Source: Heterotrichella gracilis (lineage: Eukaryota > Sar > Xanthophyceae > Tribonematales > Xanthonemataceae). From it: a stretch of 64,000 bases of DNA. Shown here piece after piece: positions 20,835 to 32,914 of this stretch (its first letter is position 1; each line of letters starts with the position of its first letter). The notes below the pieces were generated by a model, which ran no database searches, was not told the DNA's origin, and saw only the letters and a list, made by a program, of their open reading frames with translations. The stretch lies in the NCBI GenBank assembly GCA_032358255.1, contig JAULBX010002225.1:62001-126000 (forward strand). Reading direction: 5' to 3'. The translations under genes were made by a program, and so were the position numbers.

Positions 20835-23800
20835 CTACTTTTCAGTGAGCTCCCGGTACCCCTTCCACCCCTGGGGCGCTGTGTAGCCAAACCCTGCCAT
20901 GTAGTCAAGGAGCGTGGTGCTGGGGCCATCAGGAATGACCTCCACGCTCTCTCCGAGTCTTGCACACCTGGCGGGGGCAGCAGGATGGGTGAGAGGGGGC
21001 GATTGGCAATGCAAAATGTGGTGGTGGGCCCCAATGGATGTGGACTTCCAACATGGGGTATAAATGCAACTGGACTGTGAGGAGATCAACCAACCTCGAG
21101 ATCTGTCCAAATGATGATGGCAGATGCAAATGGGGAGGAATCAATTATTATCAACGAGTAGGGTACTTATGCAAGTCAGGGGCATCCCTGGGCACGCTTG
21201 TCAATTGCCACACTTGTCAATATTCCTGACTTATCATTCCATTCCCTCCAAGGCCCCTACCTGCATTCTTCCAGCACCTCCCTTGCCATGGCCCAATCCC
21301 CGTCCAAGTACGCTGCCATGCCCTGCTGGAATCGGGATAGGAAGGGCGGGCTGGTGGCGGCGGTCTGCGGCGACAAGGTGGGGTGGGTCAGGTGTTTGTA
21401 TGCATCCGATGCGCAGTAGGGGTCCTCCACAACATGTTAAATGCATCAATTCCCCTCTCCAACCAGAACACCCTACCCACAACCCATCCGTTAGACCCAC
21501 GATTATACCGAGCGCATTGCGATGTTGCATACAGCTGCCCCCTCTATCTATGCGGATGTCATAGACAACGTCTTCCAAGTTTGGTTCAACCGACAAAACT
21601 CCATCCACTAGGCAAGCCCACCCAGAACCCTTAACCGCCGCCCACAAAAACCCACCCCACCCCCCTCACCTGGGTGATATCCGGATGCTCCACAAATTCA
21701 TCGTCATAGGTCCTCAGTGAGTAGCAGCGCAGGTCACCCTGGTCAGGCTTTACCCTATCTAGGGTAATGTCGTACGTGAAGATGGGCATGGGCTTGGCGC
21801 TGCCCTTCACGGTCACGCAATCGATCTGGCGCACGCGGGAGCTGCACGAAAGGGTATTGTTATGGTTTTTGCTTGACTGATACCGATTGACGGCCACGCA
21901 GTCGATCTGGCGCATGCGGGAGCGGCACAAAAGGGTATCGTGAGCGTTTTTGCTATGGCGTCGTTAGGTCACTGCCAGCCTCTCAATCTGACGCACGCAA
22001 GAGGTGCATGGGAGGCAATGTGAGCAGGGATTGTCATCGTGGAGTTGGCATTCACATGCCACATTAATTTGCAATGTTATTAGTACATTCACACGACAAA
22101 TGATGTATGGTACTTCATACCCAGGGTAGAAAAAGAAGTAATCTCTACAGAGCGTTGTAGTTCACATGGTGTTGATTGTTAACAAGTGCACATACCTCAC
22201 TCCTGGGGACAGGAGGTCCACAAAATCCCCAGACAGCAGGATGCTGGTCCCAAACTGCTTGGTGGCGGCCTCTAACCGGGATGCCATGTTCACATTTGGG
22301 GATAGGTAGCTGGCGTCAATCTTGTACTCCGAGCCGATAGCCCCCTCGATTGCCCACCCCACATGCAGGCCCATGCCCATGCGCACCTGCAGGTAGATTT
22401 GAATAAACTCGATGATACCAAATAAGGTATCAATGAGAATTATGTGAAAAGGCAATGCCCGTGCGCACCTGCAGATGGAGCGTATGTGGTGTGTGGTGTT
22501 TGTGTGGGGTGGTGTGTATGCCTTGTGGTATGGGGGAAAGGTGCACCGCATGCATACAATTTGAAGGGTTTTGCTTGGCGCACTTTATTTACCCTGCTAT
22601 TGGCCTCACCTGGTACCCCGGCATACGGGCCATCAGGTCCTGCCGCTTGCCAGGGTTGAGAGTTTAGGGTTTAGGGTTTGGCACGGTGCAGGATTACCCC
22701 AATGGCGCCCTTACCTGGTACCCCGGCATACGGGCCATCAGGTCTTGACGCTGGCAGAAGGATTGCAGGCGGGAGGAGCGCTTTAAGGCGGCCTGGGAGG
22801 CAGGGCAAACAGTGAATAGGATGGAGCCCATGAGATCTGGTACATGTTGACATTGATGCAACGCACGTAAAATAAATGTACTTTCATATAAAAAAAGGAG
22901 TTTAAAATTACCAATGGCAGTAACGTTATGTTGTACAACAAAAAGTACCGGGATATCTGCATGCCTTACTTCAAGCACAAGGGTTTTGAATCTCACCGAA
23001 GGGCTCATCTGGATGATTACAAATGATGCCAGCGCCCGATCCGCCAATGCAACCCCTCCTTAATGCCCTGGCTATTTTATTACACATGATTAGGGGTGTT
23101 CCATAACTTATAACGTTATGTAACTTTATAAGGTATATAACGTTATATAACGGTTATATGAAACAAGTACCCTGATTTTGAGTTATATATAACTTTAGGG
23201 GGTTAGGGTTATATACCCCTGAAAAAGGTTGCCACATAAAGTCCACAACCCTGCAAATCCATACTTGAAGGTGCCGTATGGGCTCCAATACATGATCTTC
23301 AGAGCCAATTTCCATTATTTCTGCTCCCACAGACAATACATTGCCACAATTGTGCTCTAGAGTCATTTTGGGTGATAAGGGTTTAGGTCAGTAGAACCCT
23401 ACTTTAGGGTTTGTGATTCTAGGGAAACCCTAGTAGGGTATCAGAGGAACAGTGCACCGCTTTTGTTCCAACTTACAAGCTGCTTTGGCGAACCAAGACC
23501 CACGTGTGTGTATTGAAAAGGATTTTGAATTTAATTATCCAGTCCACGCAAGTGAAAGGAAAGGAAACTGAAACCTGAAACTCGATTTTTGTGATTTTGG
23601 GGTCACGCATAACTTCTAATATAACTTTATATAACTTATAAAGTTATATATAACGTTATATAACGTTACATGAAAATCTCATAGAACCCTAAGGAACACC
23701 CTTACACATGATGCATCAGCTCACCTGGATGATCACAAACGATGCCAGCGCCCGATCCGCCAGTGACCCCTCCTCAATGCCCTGGCTGTTGGACCGGCTG

Positions 23801-26800
23801 GGGCCCAGCTCGGCACCAACCTGCAGCGGTGGTGGTGGGTGTCTTAATTTTTTTGGGAGAATTTGTGTATGGATAGGGAGCGTTCAGGAATTGCATCATG
23901 GGGCCTAGCTCGGCGCTAACCTGCAGCGGTGGTGGTGGGTGGGTGGGATGGGGTGGGGTGGGGTTGATCCACGATCCACAGTGACTCTAAATGTGCAGAA
24001 ATAGGGGAGGGGTGTGAGGGTGTAGAGGGTGCAGGGAGGGTGCATATGTAGAGAGGGGCTTGGAACAGGACTGGACAGGAATTACATGGGGTAATTTCCA
24101 CTCCAAGCTCAGCGTCCACCTGAGCGGTGGTGGTGTGGGGTTTTTTTTTGGGAGAATTTGTGTATGGGATGGGAGCGTTCAGAAATAGCACCGTGAGGTT
24201 ATAGGGTTTACAATGGGTGTGGTGGGCAAGACAAGTCTCGGAAGTAATTAGGATTTTGGGTGGCAGGCCATGGAGGAGGAGCGCTGATGCATGTATGATA
24301 GTTTGAGGGGTGAATAGAGTGTGTGCACATGTGTACACGTCCTCTAATCAACACCCCCTTGGTTGTTTTCTTGGATCCCCACCTTTGCCAGGTTCATCCC
24401 CAGCAGGGTTGACTTGAGCTTGGCACTGATGGTAGGTCCCCCACTGGCCTTCCTCCCCGTTTCGGGATCCTCGAACTTCCACACCAGCAGGAAAGCGTCA
24501 CCAATGTTTTTATTGGCCGCGCCCCCGTGCAGCGCCACCTGGCGATGATGCAGATAGGGTCACGGGTCAGATCAGGGGTAGGGGTAGGGGCTGGGGTAGG
24601 GTTGGATTAGGGTTTTGGAATAGGGTGTCACCGTGGCGCACAGTGGATGAATACCTGAAGGTGGATGCTACTTGGTGAATGAATGGATGAATACTTGGAT
24701 GGATATTTGGAGAACCTTGGTGGTGTCCGTGAACTGGCAGATGTTGCACAGTCGTGTAGGTCAGGGTTACCATTAGGGTTTCTCTTGTCAATTGATGTTT
24801 AAACATTTTCTGTTCAGGGCTAGGGTTTGGCTTTAGGGTTTTATAACCCCAACCTCCATATGGACGATTTTAGCGATGGAGTTGACAACCCAATTTCAGG
24901 GCTAGGGTTTGGGTTTAGGGTTTTGAACTTACCTCCATATGGACGATCTTAGCGATGGAGTTGACAAACTCCATGACCTCCTCCTGCAGAATCTCAGTGG
25001 TATCTGTAAACTGACGGATGTCGCAGAATCCAAAGATGGCCCGCACCTTGCGCCCCGGTACCATTGGGTTGAGGTCCCCCCCGCTGCGTATGTTGTCTGC
25101 TATCACCTTGCCACCTGCGGAGGGTGAGGGATGGGGTTTAATTGTTGGATGGCAAGTGGCCACTGGTCAACCACCATTACCGAGTTACACCCGCCATGCA
25201 CATGCCATGCGTCATCCCTATTGCTGGGTGAGGGATGGGGGGCATATAATGCTAGGGGCATGCTTGCCAGGCCACGTTGCAAAATGCAGTATCCAAATAC
25301 TGAAACAAATCGTGTATTGTACCCCGCCGCACCTGCATCCCCAAACCCCACCGCCAGCAGCGAGCAGATCTTGACAATCGACTTCTCAAGAATGGTTGTC
25401 TCCATTTGCGCGTGCCCCTTCTCCTCGTCAAGGTGGATGGACTGGGCGGACAGGGGGTTCTCGCTGATCTCCTTCACCTGCACAGGGTTGGTGAGGGCAA
25501 TGGAGCAAAGCCATGTTGCTCCAGCACATAGCTTATTGGTGTGCCCAATGGCCCCCTGACTCCCCACTGTGCATCTTTCTCCCTTTTGTTTGGCATCTCT
25601 GTTCGAGGCGAGCGCCACCAACCCCAGAACAGTCCCTCAGGTTTCCTTGCCTGAGTTGCCTTGAAAATTTTACTTCCCCAACTTTGCCAGCAAAATCGCA
25701 CCTTGTGCACCATGCGCTCCAGCGGCTGCAGGACCAGCTTGTTTGCATCCCTGCTGAAAGCCAGGGCCCCCACCCCCAGCACAAGGATGATGAACACCGT
25801 GAGGCAGATGTTGAGGATGGCCTGGAGCCTGCTCTGCCATTTGTGGTCGTAGACTGCGAATGTCTGGAAGCATGGCTGCCCCTGGGTCTGTGAGGGGGAG
25901 GTTAGGGTTTTAGGTTTTTGGGTCTTTTTAGGTTGGGATTTCGGGTTTTTTCAGGGTCTGGAAGCAAGGCTGGACCTGGGTCTGTGGGGACTTGAGAGGA
26001 GGGGTGATAAGTGAAAAGAGAGGGGGGATGGGTGTGCAAGTGTGCTGGGAGATGGTGGTCAGTGAAACCCTGGGGTGTGAAAGGACACAGCTGCCCTACC
26101 ATGGCCATGGTCATATTCCTTTCAGGCCATTCTTTTTTCGTTCTTTTCTATCGTTTTTTCCATCCCCTTTGTTAAATCTTTTCGGATTCTGTGTTTACCA
26201 TCCGTGTTTACCATCCCCGCACCTGCGGCGCGGTGCACGTGGCCTCGGGATACTCCAGGCTGCCCTCAAACCCAGACGCAGAGGTCTCCGATGCCCGCCT
26301 GGGGGGGTCACTGAACGCCAGGGTGTTGTTGCACACCGTGAGTGAGAGGATGAGCTGATCCCAGCGGGCGCCCAGCTTGTAGGAGATGCCGGATTTGAAC
26401 TGGGCCACCGCATCGTCCACCACCTGCGGAATTTATACTTTAGCGTTTAGGGTAATTTTGATCCCAGCGGGCGCCCAGCTTGTAGGAGATGTTGTATTTG
26501 AACTGGGCCACCGCATCGTCCACCACCTGCGGAATTTAGGGTTTAGCGATTAGGGTATTTTTGATCCCAGCGGGCGCCCAGCCTGTAGGAGATGTTGTAT
26601 TTGAACTGGGCTACCGCATCGTCCACCACCTGCGGGTTTAAGGCTTAGGATTAGGATACAGGGTAAATGTTTGTAGGAGTCGAACTGGGCCACGGCATCG
26701 TCTACCACCTGCGGGCTCAAGGTTTTAGGGAGTAGATTTTAGGGTAATTGCATGGATATGGGCGGTAGATCTTGTGCTGGTTTTTCCCTCCCCACATGAA

Positions 26801-28769
26801 TACTGTCCATATTTACGCATTTTTCTCACCTGGTTGTACCCCCCTTGGTCCAGGCACATCTCATGCACCAGGCGCAGGCCGCCGCCATCGTATCCCGGGG
26901 GCTGGGGATACCAGGTGCCAGTGGTTTCAAAAACGGGGAGGATGAACAGCATGGCAATTACACCCACCACCACCTGCAGAAAAGAAACAACGAAGATTTG
27001 AACAACCAAATATCCAATGTTGAATAAAAACAGAACAAACAGGAAGTGAGTGTAGAATTAGTAGTACAAATACCCTAAGAACACATTACACTACACCACA
27101 CCACACCACACCACACCACACCACACCACACCACACCCCACCACACCACACCACACCACACCACACCACACAACACCACACAACACCACACAACACCACA
27201 CCACATTGCGCATCCTGAGTGTACCGCACCATGCCACCTGGCGCCTCCATGTCTCTACTTGAGTATGGTGAGATCAGAAAGCCACACCACACAACATTGC
27301 CCATATAAGGTTTAACCACACCACACCACACCACATTGCCCATCCAAGGTTTCACCACATTACATCACAGTGCCCATCCCTGGTCTCACCTTGCGCGTGG
27401 TGAGGTCAGACAGCTTCTCCCCCACCCTAAATCCTAAACCCTAAACCCTAAACAGTCTCACCTTGCGCGTGGTGAGGTCAGACAGCTTCTCCCCAACCCT
27501 GCTCTGCTCCCCTGCCGCCATCATCTGCTTCAACAGGGCGGGTTCCATGCCCTTGCGAGCCTTCACCTGCGGCATGCATGCAATGTGCTTGGTACAGTAT
27601 TCCACCACATAAACCCTAAACCCTAGACATGTGCTTCAGCAGCACGCGTTCCATGCCCCAGCGGGCCTTCACCTGCGCTGTGGTTCATGCATAGCTGGCT
27701 GTACTGCAACAATCGTTTAAATGCAAAGAATTTTACTATTTGACTGTAGCTAAAGTAACTCACCTGTGCCATCTGCTTCTACACGCGCAGCACACGCAGC
27801 ACACAAATGTACCTAAATGCTGGAAATAGTTCCAATCAAATGTAATCAAATGTGATCAGCTCACCTGCGCCATCTGCTTGTACACGCGCAGCACGCGCAG
27901 CAGGCGGATGAGGCGAATCAGGCGGATGATGCGACCCACGCGCGCGCCTGCGGGCAAATGAAGGGTCTTGGATCAGGGTTTGGGCTGTCTAGAGAGTGCG
28001 GGGATGGGATAATCATGGATGATCCGGTGCACCAATTGGATTGTGGGCGGCTACCCTACTGCGAATCCTAAACCCTAAACCCTAAACATTGGGATTGTTA
28101 GTACTCACCCAGCTGCGAAGCCCTGCTTGCTCGCGTGATGGATGTCTGGTCAACCGCTGCGCTGTTGGATCCCGTGAGGATGTCCACAAAAAACGCAAAG
28201 TCAAACAGCAGGGAGAAGGTGGCGATGGTGTCCACGTAAAAGTAAAACCTGAACAGGTAGTTCTCCCTGGATAAGCTCCCAAGAATGAGCTCGGTGGCAA
28301 AATAGAAGACGCACAGGCCGGTGATCGCCTGGTACTTTTCGTCCACTGTGGCTGGGAGGGCGGCGTCTCTGAAGTCGATGTAGAAAAGGGAGAGGAGGAC
28401 AAAGAAAACCATGAGGAGTATGGCGAGAGGGGAGTCGAGGAGGGCGGCGGTGTTGACCTTCCATTGGGGTCTTGCCTTGCCCTTGACATCGTCGAAGATG
28501 TTGGTGGATTGCTGTGCGCCGGCAGGTGATTTGGGGTCTGGGAGGCTGGCTGCGGCTGACCTCCTCTGGAAGATCTGCAGGGCTCGCTTGTTTGGGGAAT
28601 AGGTGGGGCTGCTGACCCTCCCCAGCTCAACATCTGGCCGGTCACGGGGCCCTGCTTTCCTGGTGGCGGGGTCTGATGCTGATACAGACACGCTGGCTGA
28701 TGCATCTGGGGCTGGGAGGGGGTCGGCGGGCCGGTACGCCCTGATGTCTTTCAGGTTTCTTGATGACAT
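20835..28769 (-). CDS. class III nucleotidyl cyclase with voltage-sensor-like membrane domain
   Basis: About 904 aa, making cAMP or cGMP. Exons in gene order: 28109-28769, 27865-27947, 27462-27566, 26830-26973, 26223-26423, 25702-25887, 25333-25477, 24933-25114, 24355-24538, 23725-23820, 22715-22792, 22196-22386, 21670-21841, 21261-21424 and 20835-20958. All keep phase except the 24355/23820 junction, which is off by one base in my model. A Ser/Ala-rich cytosolic start leads into three hydrophobic segments, the second with Glu and the third with Asp. Next comes an S4-like helix, RIIRLIRLIRLLRVLRVYKQ, with Arg at every third position. Two more membrane segments flank an outside loop of about 130 residues with Cys. 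A HAMP-like linker (LVLQPLERMVHK...EISENPL) follows, then the catalytic domain: FGFCDIRQFTDTTEIL (metal Asp), NKNIGDAFLLVWKF (Lys and second Asp) and NVNMASRLE (Asn and Arg). Confidence 0.9.
21885..22010 (-). repeat. decayed copies of the cyclase exon 21670-21841 5' edge
   Basis: The boundary sequence at 21810-21860 (CGATCTGGCGCACGCGGGAG, then CTGCACGAAAGGG) recurs at about 21885-21935 and, more worn, at 21965-22010. Confidence 0.85.
22602..22645 (-). repeat. decayed copy of the cyclase exon 22715-22792 3' edge
   Basis: CACCTGGTACCCCGGCATAC and the following bases are identical to 22712-22745. The spacer contains GTTTAGGGTTTAGGGTTTGG, a telomere-unit run. Confidence 0.9.
23008..23070 (-). 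repeat. decayed copy of the cyclase exon 23725-23820 3' edge
   Basis: About 60 bases match 23722-23785 (ALASFVIIQ region plus donor side). A 614-bp hAT-like element was later inserted between the two copies. Confidence 0.85.
23091..23704. mobile_element. non-autonomous hAT-like element (MITE)
   Basis: The terminal inverted repeats TAGGGGTGTTCC and GGAACACCCTTA are flanked by the identical 8-bp direct repeat CACATGAT (23083-23090 and 23705-23712). An 8-bp target duplication and a (C/T)AGGGGTG end are typical of hAT elements. Just inside both ends lie AT-rich palindromic runs built of TAACGTTATA. The element has no transposase and sits in a cyclase intron. Confidence 0.88.
23905..24135 (-). 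repeat. decayed copies of the cyclase exon 23725-23820 5' edge
   Basis: The boundary at 23808-23845 (CCAGCTCGGCACCAACCTGC, then AGCGGTGGTGG) recurs at 23905-23945, together with TTTTTTTGGGAGAATTTGTG flanks, and again at about 24100-24135. Confidence 0.8.
24850..24890 (-). repeat. decayed copy of the cyclase exon 24933 3' edge
   Basis: AACCTCCATATGGACGATTT and the following bases match 24929-24966. Each copy is preceded on the plus strand by GGTTTAGGGTTTT-type telomere-like sequence. Confidence 0.85.
25902..25990 (-). repeat. telomere-like spacer plus decayed copy of the exon 25702-25887 5' edge
   Basis: GTCTGGAAGCAAGGCTGGAC at 25957-25990 matches 25862-25893. The 25902-25955 gap is filled with TTAGGGTTTTAGG-like units. 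Confidence 0.8.
26458..26712 (-). repeat. three decayed copies of the cyclase exon 26223-26423 5' edge
   Basis: The boundary at 26355-26427 (GGCGCCCAGCTTGTAGGAGA ... CACCGCATCGTCCACCACCT) recurs at 26458-26530, 26562-26632 and 26674-26712, worn progressively with distance. GGAATTTAGGGTTTAGCG-like spacers lie between units. Confidence 0.9.
27094..27400. repeat. CCACA satellite and 45-60 bp degenerate units
   Basis: (CCACA)n from 27094 to about 27205 is followed by four degenerate units centred on CATTGCCCATCC-AGGTTTCACC. The last merges into a decayed copy (27390-27420) of the exon 27462-27566 3' edge. A CCCTAAACCCTAAAC run (27427-27453) separates it from the real edge. Confidence 0.85.
27645..27800 (-). 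repeat. decayed copies of two cyclase exon edges
   Basis: 27645-27680 repeats the 5' edge of the exon 27462-27566 (GCGTTCCATGCCCCAGCGGG against GGGTTCCATGCCCTTGCGAG). The spacer holds ATAAACCCTAAACCCTAGAC. 27768-27800 repeats the 3' edge of the S4 exon 27865-27947. Confidence 0.85.
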
Positions 28770-29840
28770 TGTGTACTGGCTTGTTTACCAGGCAGCTGAG
28801 CTACCAGGTGAGCTGTGGGTATGCACTTGTTGGCTGGGCGCGAAAACCTCTGTTCCTGCCTCTGCAGCTGTATCTACTGGAAGTGAAAATGCGGAGCTTC
28901 ACTATTTGCAGCTATCATACTGTTTCCTGAGTTGCACTTCGAACAATGCACTGTAACATGTTGCTGCTCCGTGCACTGTTTTGCAAAAGCTCACTGACCT
29001 ACTGAGCTGACGAGAGGACAAACCCTGTACGACAACAAGAAATCTGGATAAAAGCTTTCTCTGTTGCAGTGGTCGTGGTCTCACGCGAGGCGCCTGCTAT
29101 ACATTCCAATGCAGTACTGAGTGGCATGCATTGCATGCATAGAGAACTTTTGGGCAAGATGAGCACCATTCTCACGCAAACCCAAGCTCGAAAATGCCCG
29201 AAATGGTTCTAATATTGTACATTATCACACACGTCACTGAAATTACAGCTACCGTGGCAAAGAGGGTCACTGCGAGCGAGCTTGGTCCTGGGCAGTGCAG
29301 AGCATGCCGTCCCCATGCCGGGAGGCCACAGATAAACTGATTCCACCGATCAGCTGATAACCATCTGCTGTGTTTTAGTCACTTAAATAGGGAGGCTGTA
29401 TAGTGTTCATGTGCATACGACCGGAAGCTTATCGCCGTGTCGCACGTCTATCCTATTTCCTAGGGCGGAGTTCTCGGAGTGGGCGATGGATTGCATTCGG
29501 GAAGGACATGAACGCGTCCACGTAACGAACACGCCCCAAAATTGGACTCAGGATGCAAACAGGGTTGTGAAATAGTGTGTACATGGTCTTCTGGGCGCTT
29601 GAACCTGGTTGATTGCTGCAAAACAGTGGCTAGCCAGGCTGTGCTTCCCATCCCCGTTTTCACAGGCCTGGTGGTATCCTCCCTTGGAGGGATTGGTCCA
29701 TTTGGCCCTATAGATAACGACACTTTGCTCCCCACCCTCTATTCACGGACAAACCTTTACAGAGACCGTTACTGGTTTGGTTGCGTGCTGCAATTTTTCA
29801 CTGCTTACTCACAGCAAGGAAGCGATGGTACGTGCAGTGC
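28770..29840. other. divergent intergenic region between the cyclase and UMP1 genes
   Basis: No gene supported. It must hold the promoters of the cyclase (leftward) and UMP1 (rightward). I see no clear TATA box or known operator. Open frames here are short and without family resemblance. Confidence 0.4.
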
Positions 29841-30795
29841 ATGCATATGGAACGTCCCAAAAACACCACTTCACTCTGCTGCTGTTGCAGCGAGCTGCAG
29901 GTAAACACCTCGGTCGTTGTTTGCTCCGCAGGATAACCTACCAGTCCTCCAAGCCCCACCAGACCTGCTACGAGTTGGGTTGGGGACGTTGAAGGAGCAG
30001 GCGGGGGTGTCGCACCCAGTGGAGGCATTGGAGAAAACGGTGCGTGTTTGAACATGCGCCCTCTCATTGCACTGGAAACACTGGTAAGCATTGGCATCTG
30101 CTCAACTCCTGTTGCTGTATTGCTGGAGGCCAACCTGGCCCCGCATGGACGCACTGTGACTGTGCAAAATGTGTTGGGAATCTTTCACAGCAGGTCTGGT
30201 GGGGCTTGATAAAAGCATGGTATTAGTATTTGGGAACCTGCAACTTACAAATTCTGACACATACGTCCTCTTTGCTCCAGTTGCACAAAGAGCAGACCAG
30301 AAGTAAGATGCAGATGATGGCCAACGTGTATGGCTCAGCCCTGCCAGCAAGGATGCAAATTGAGCAGCAAATACTGGGCAGGTATGTGGCACACAGACAA
30401 CCAACGCTCACCCTTGGAACCGGTGTATGCGACTGTCGACCGATGCTGGTGCTGATAACCTCCATGTGCACTTTGGAGGGGGAGGGAGGGGGGTCCTTGC
30501 CTCCTCCTCCCTCCAAGGACCATGCTGCACGGTGTGTTGGCTCTGCACAACCAAACACTGAGCAGCAACACCTTGCATAAGCTTTACCTTGTGGTGTTGT
30601 AGGTGTCAACGACTCCCCGGGATGCCCTCTTCCCACCTGGGACTGGAATCACTCAGCGGCCGCCTGGACGAGTTTTCGGTGGAGTCCTACATTGGGCTGC
30701 CAGAGGATGGTGTGCTACCTGAGCCCGACCTCCACTCTCAGATGGAGACCAAGCTGAAGATGGACACCAAACCTGTCCAGCGGGGTATCTGGTAG
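29841..30795 (+). CDS. UMP1: proteasome maturation factor UMP1/POMP
   Basis: A chaperone built into the half-proteasome during 20S core assembly and degraded when the core matures. Firm exons are 29932-30039, 30281-30381 and 30603-30795, in phase to the TAG. An ATG exon ending at the donor near 29900 (ATG at 29841 or 29847) would join in phase, but the start is uncertain. The order of landmarks matches plant UMP1: LLRVGLGTLKEQAGVSHPVE (plant FGLHGVK...GSHPLE), then KMQMMANVYGSALPARMQIE (plant LVNTYGSAFPLKMDL), QQILGR..RLPGMPSSHLGLE (plant RQILSRFQRPPGPIPSSMLGLE), LSGRLDEF and MHHGME-like SQMETKLKM near the end. It is a single-copy essential gene in most eukaryotes. Length is about 150 aa, as expected. 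Confidence 0.93.
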
Positions 30796-32900
30796 CCCGC
30801 TGTGGGCGGCGGTACCCATACACCCACACACTGTAGTCTAGCTGTGGGACTGTACATGTATAAGACGCTGGCGAGCCTGTGGGCGAGCTCTGCTGTTTGG
30901 CTTTACCTGTTTGTCTGTATTGCCGGTGGTATGGTGGCCATTTGTTTGGCAACGAGGTGCACCCAGTGCAGCATAGCCCACCGTGTGGTTTCTTTGCAAG
31001 GGTGTGTGGGGTGCCTAGTTTTCTTGACCCCGCAGACTTTCAAAACTCCCAAGTAAGGGCTCCCCGTGTTTGGTACGACCCTTCCTACTGTATTGCTGAC
31101 ATTTTGTATGTGTGGATGTGAGATTGGCGGCTCTAGCTTGCCAGTCCTTTTCCCTCGCTCTGATTGGCAGTGGTGGAGTACCATGTCCCAAGTGTGTGGG
31201 GATGCCTGCCTGTAATTGCACTGAGAGGAATGCGGCAAGTGAATCGCATTGGGTTGAGCTTCAAGCCGTGCTCGGAATGCAGTTGCTGCTGATCACAGCA
31301 CTTCATCAATTTGCCTTGGATGGCTGCAGACTAAACTAGACTAGTCTGTTCCGCGTCTCTTTCAAAAACGAAAGTTTGCTACGCTGCGTTGATCTATTGG
31401 CAAGTGCCAGTAAGCTCCAACCAAACGTCCAACAGATATGTGCACAATCTTACTCTGCTGCTGAGGTTTCACACGGTACCACAGGACCACCTGGCACGTG
31501 CACTGCAGGCATGGTTGACTCATCCATGATGGGTTGAACTGGATGGGACAACCCAAAAGCCTAAGCCTACCTAGGTTCAAATGGATTGCACACCTGCACA
31601 TCCTATGAAGGCCACGATAACCGCACTGCGCTGTTATATTGAGGATTGTTTCAATGTCTCGGCATCTACAGGAACCTGTTGGGTGCAAAGTAGCTGTTGT
31701 GAACCAAAAATCGCAAGCTATTCTCCACCAAGAGCTGTGGTGCAATGCTCAGCCTGCCCTCGGAAGGACATTGGTGCAGCTACACCTTCACCTACTGCTG
31801 TTGCCAACTTTGCCAGTCTAGGCTTGCTGCCCATGTCATATAGTAGCACTGTGAATAAGACCTCTCCAAAAAATTGCACAATGAGCGGTCGATGCAACTG
31901 ACGAAGTTTGAGCTGATCAACAACTAGAGCCTCTAGCGAGTTGCACCTAGCAAATGGGTTGGAAAGTACTGCAAGCAAGTGTTGACACATGTGCGTTCTG
32001 CTACCAACTGCTACCAAGCAGCAGATTGTAAAAGACTTAATATAGTACGTTTCTTGTTATAATATAATTTCAAATATGCCTGCTCTCTCGCCGTGCAATT
32101 ATGTGCCACAGTCTTCACATTCACCAAGTCTCTGCAATTCAACACAGTGCAACGACCCCCTAACCCCCCCCAATGTCAGCCACCACACATCCTGATCTCA
32201 ACTCGACGGCGTCATATAAAAGGCCCCTACAAATTGGATTAAATTGCACTGAATTTCACCCTCACGAATTTGAACCACCACCTCAAGCTCGCCTGGGGGG
32301 GCACAATCGCCACGCACCATACACTAGTTGCAGCTGCTGACCACAGCAGATCCAGTCGTGCAATTTCTAACAGATGCGGCTGCACGTAAAACCCTAGGGC
32401 CTCTCCCCAGCCTGTGCACCCAAGGGCTGCATGTACGCTGTTCCCAGCAGTCACTGCCTGAAGCTCTCTACGACACCAACAAGGCCAGGTTCTGTTGCGA
32501 GATACCAATTCCCACCTGCTGGCCGGCGCTAGGGTGACAAAATGCTACCAAGGTGACACATGCTGCTAAGGCAATGTTTGCTCTAGGGTTCTGCCACTAG
32601 GGAAATACGCTGCCAGGGAAGAGCGCTTTCTGCTCTGGTAAGGCCGCCAGGAAAGTGTTGTCAGGGTACTGCACAACACCCAAGAAAAATCTGCTCCTCT
32701 TGGCCTGCTAAAAAGCTGTCCCTGTCCCCCACCCTACCACTTTCCACACTCACCAGTCCCATTGGCAGCCCCTGGCCCCACTCCGCCCACCCACATCCAC
32801 AACCAACAAGATTATGCATGGCAACAGCGCTGGCTCTGAGCTTTGAAAGCGTGATAGGGAAGACCGCATGCTGCGCGCGCCATGAGGGCCACCGCTTGAC
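30796..32900. other. intergenic region
   Basis: Downstream of UMP1 and of the UVR8 exon array. I find no convincing gene, RNA or transposon. Open frames of up to 127 codons occur on both strands without recognisable motifs. Confidence 0.4.
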
Positions 32901-32914
32901 TGCTGTCACAGCCT

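Noticed and set aside
28082-28705. 207-codon Ser/Pro-rich minus-strand frame
   Set aside because: It is an out-of-frame reading of the first cyclase exon.
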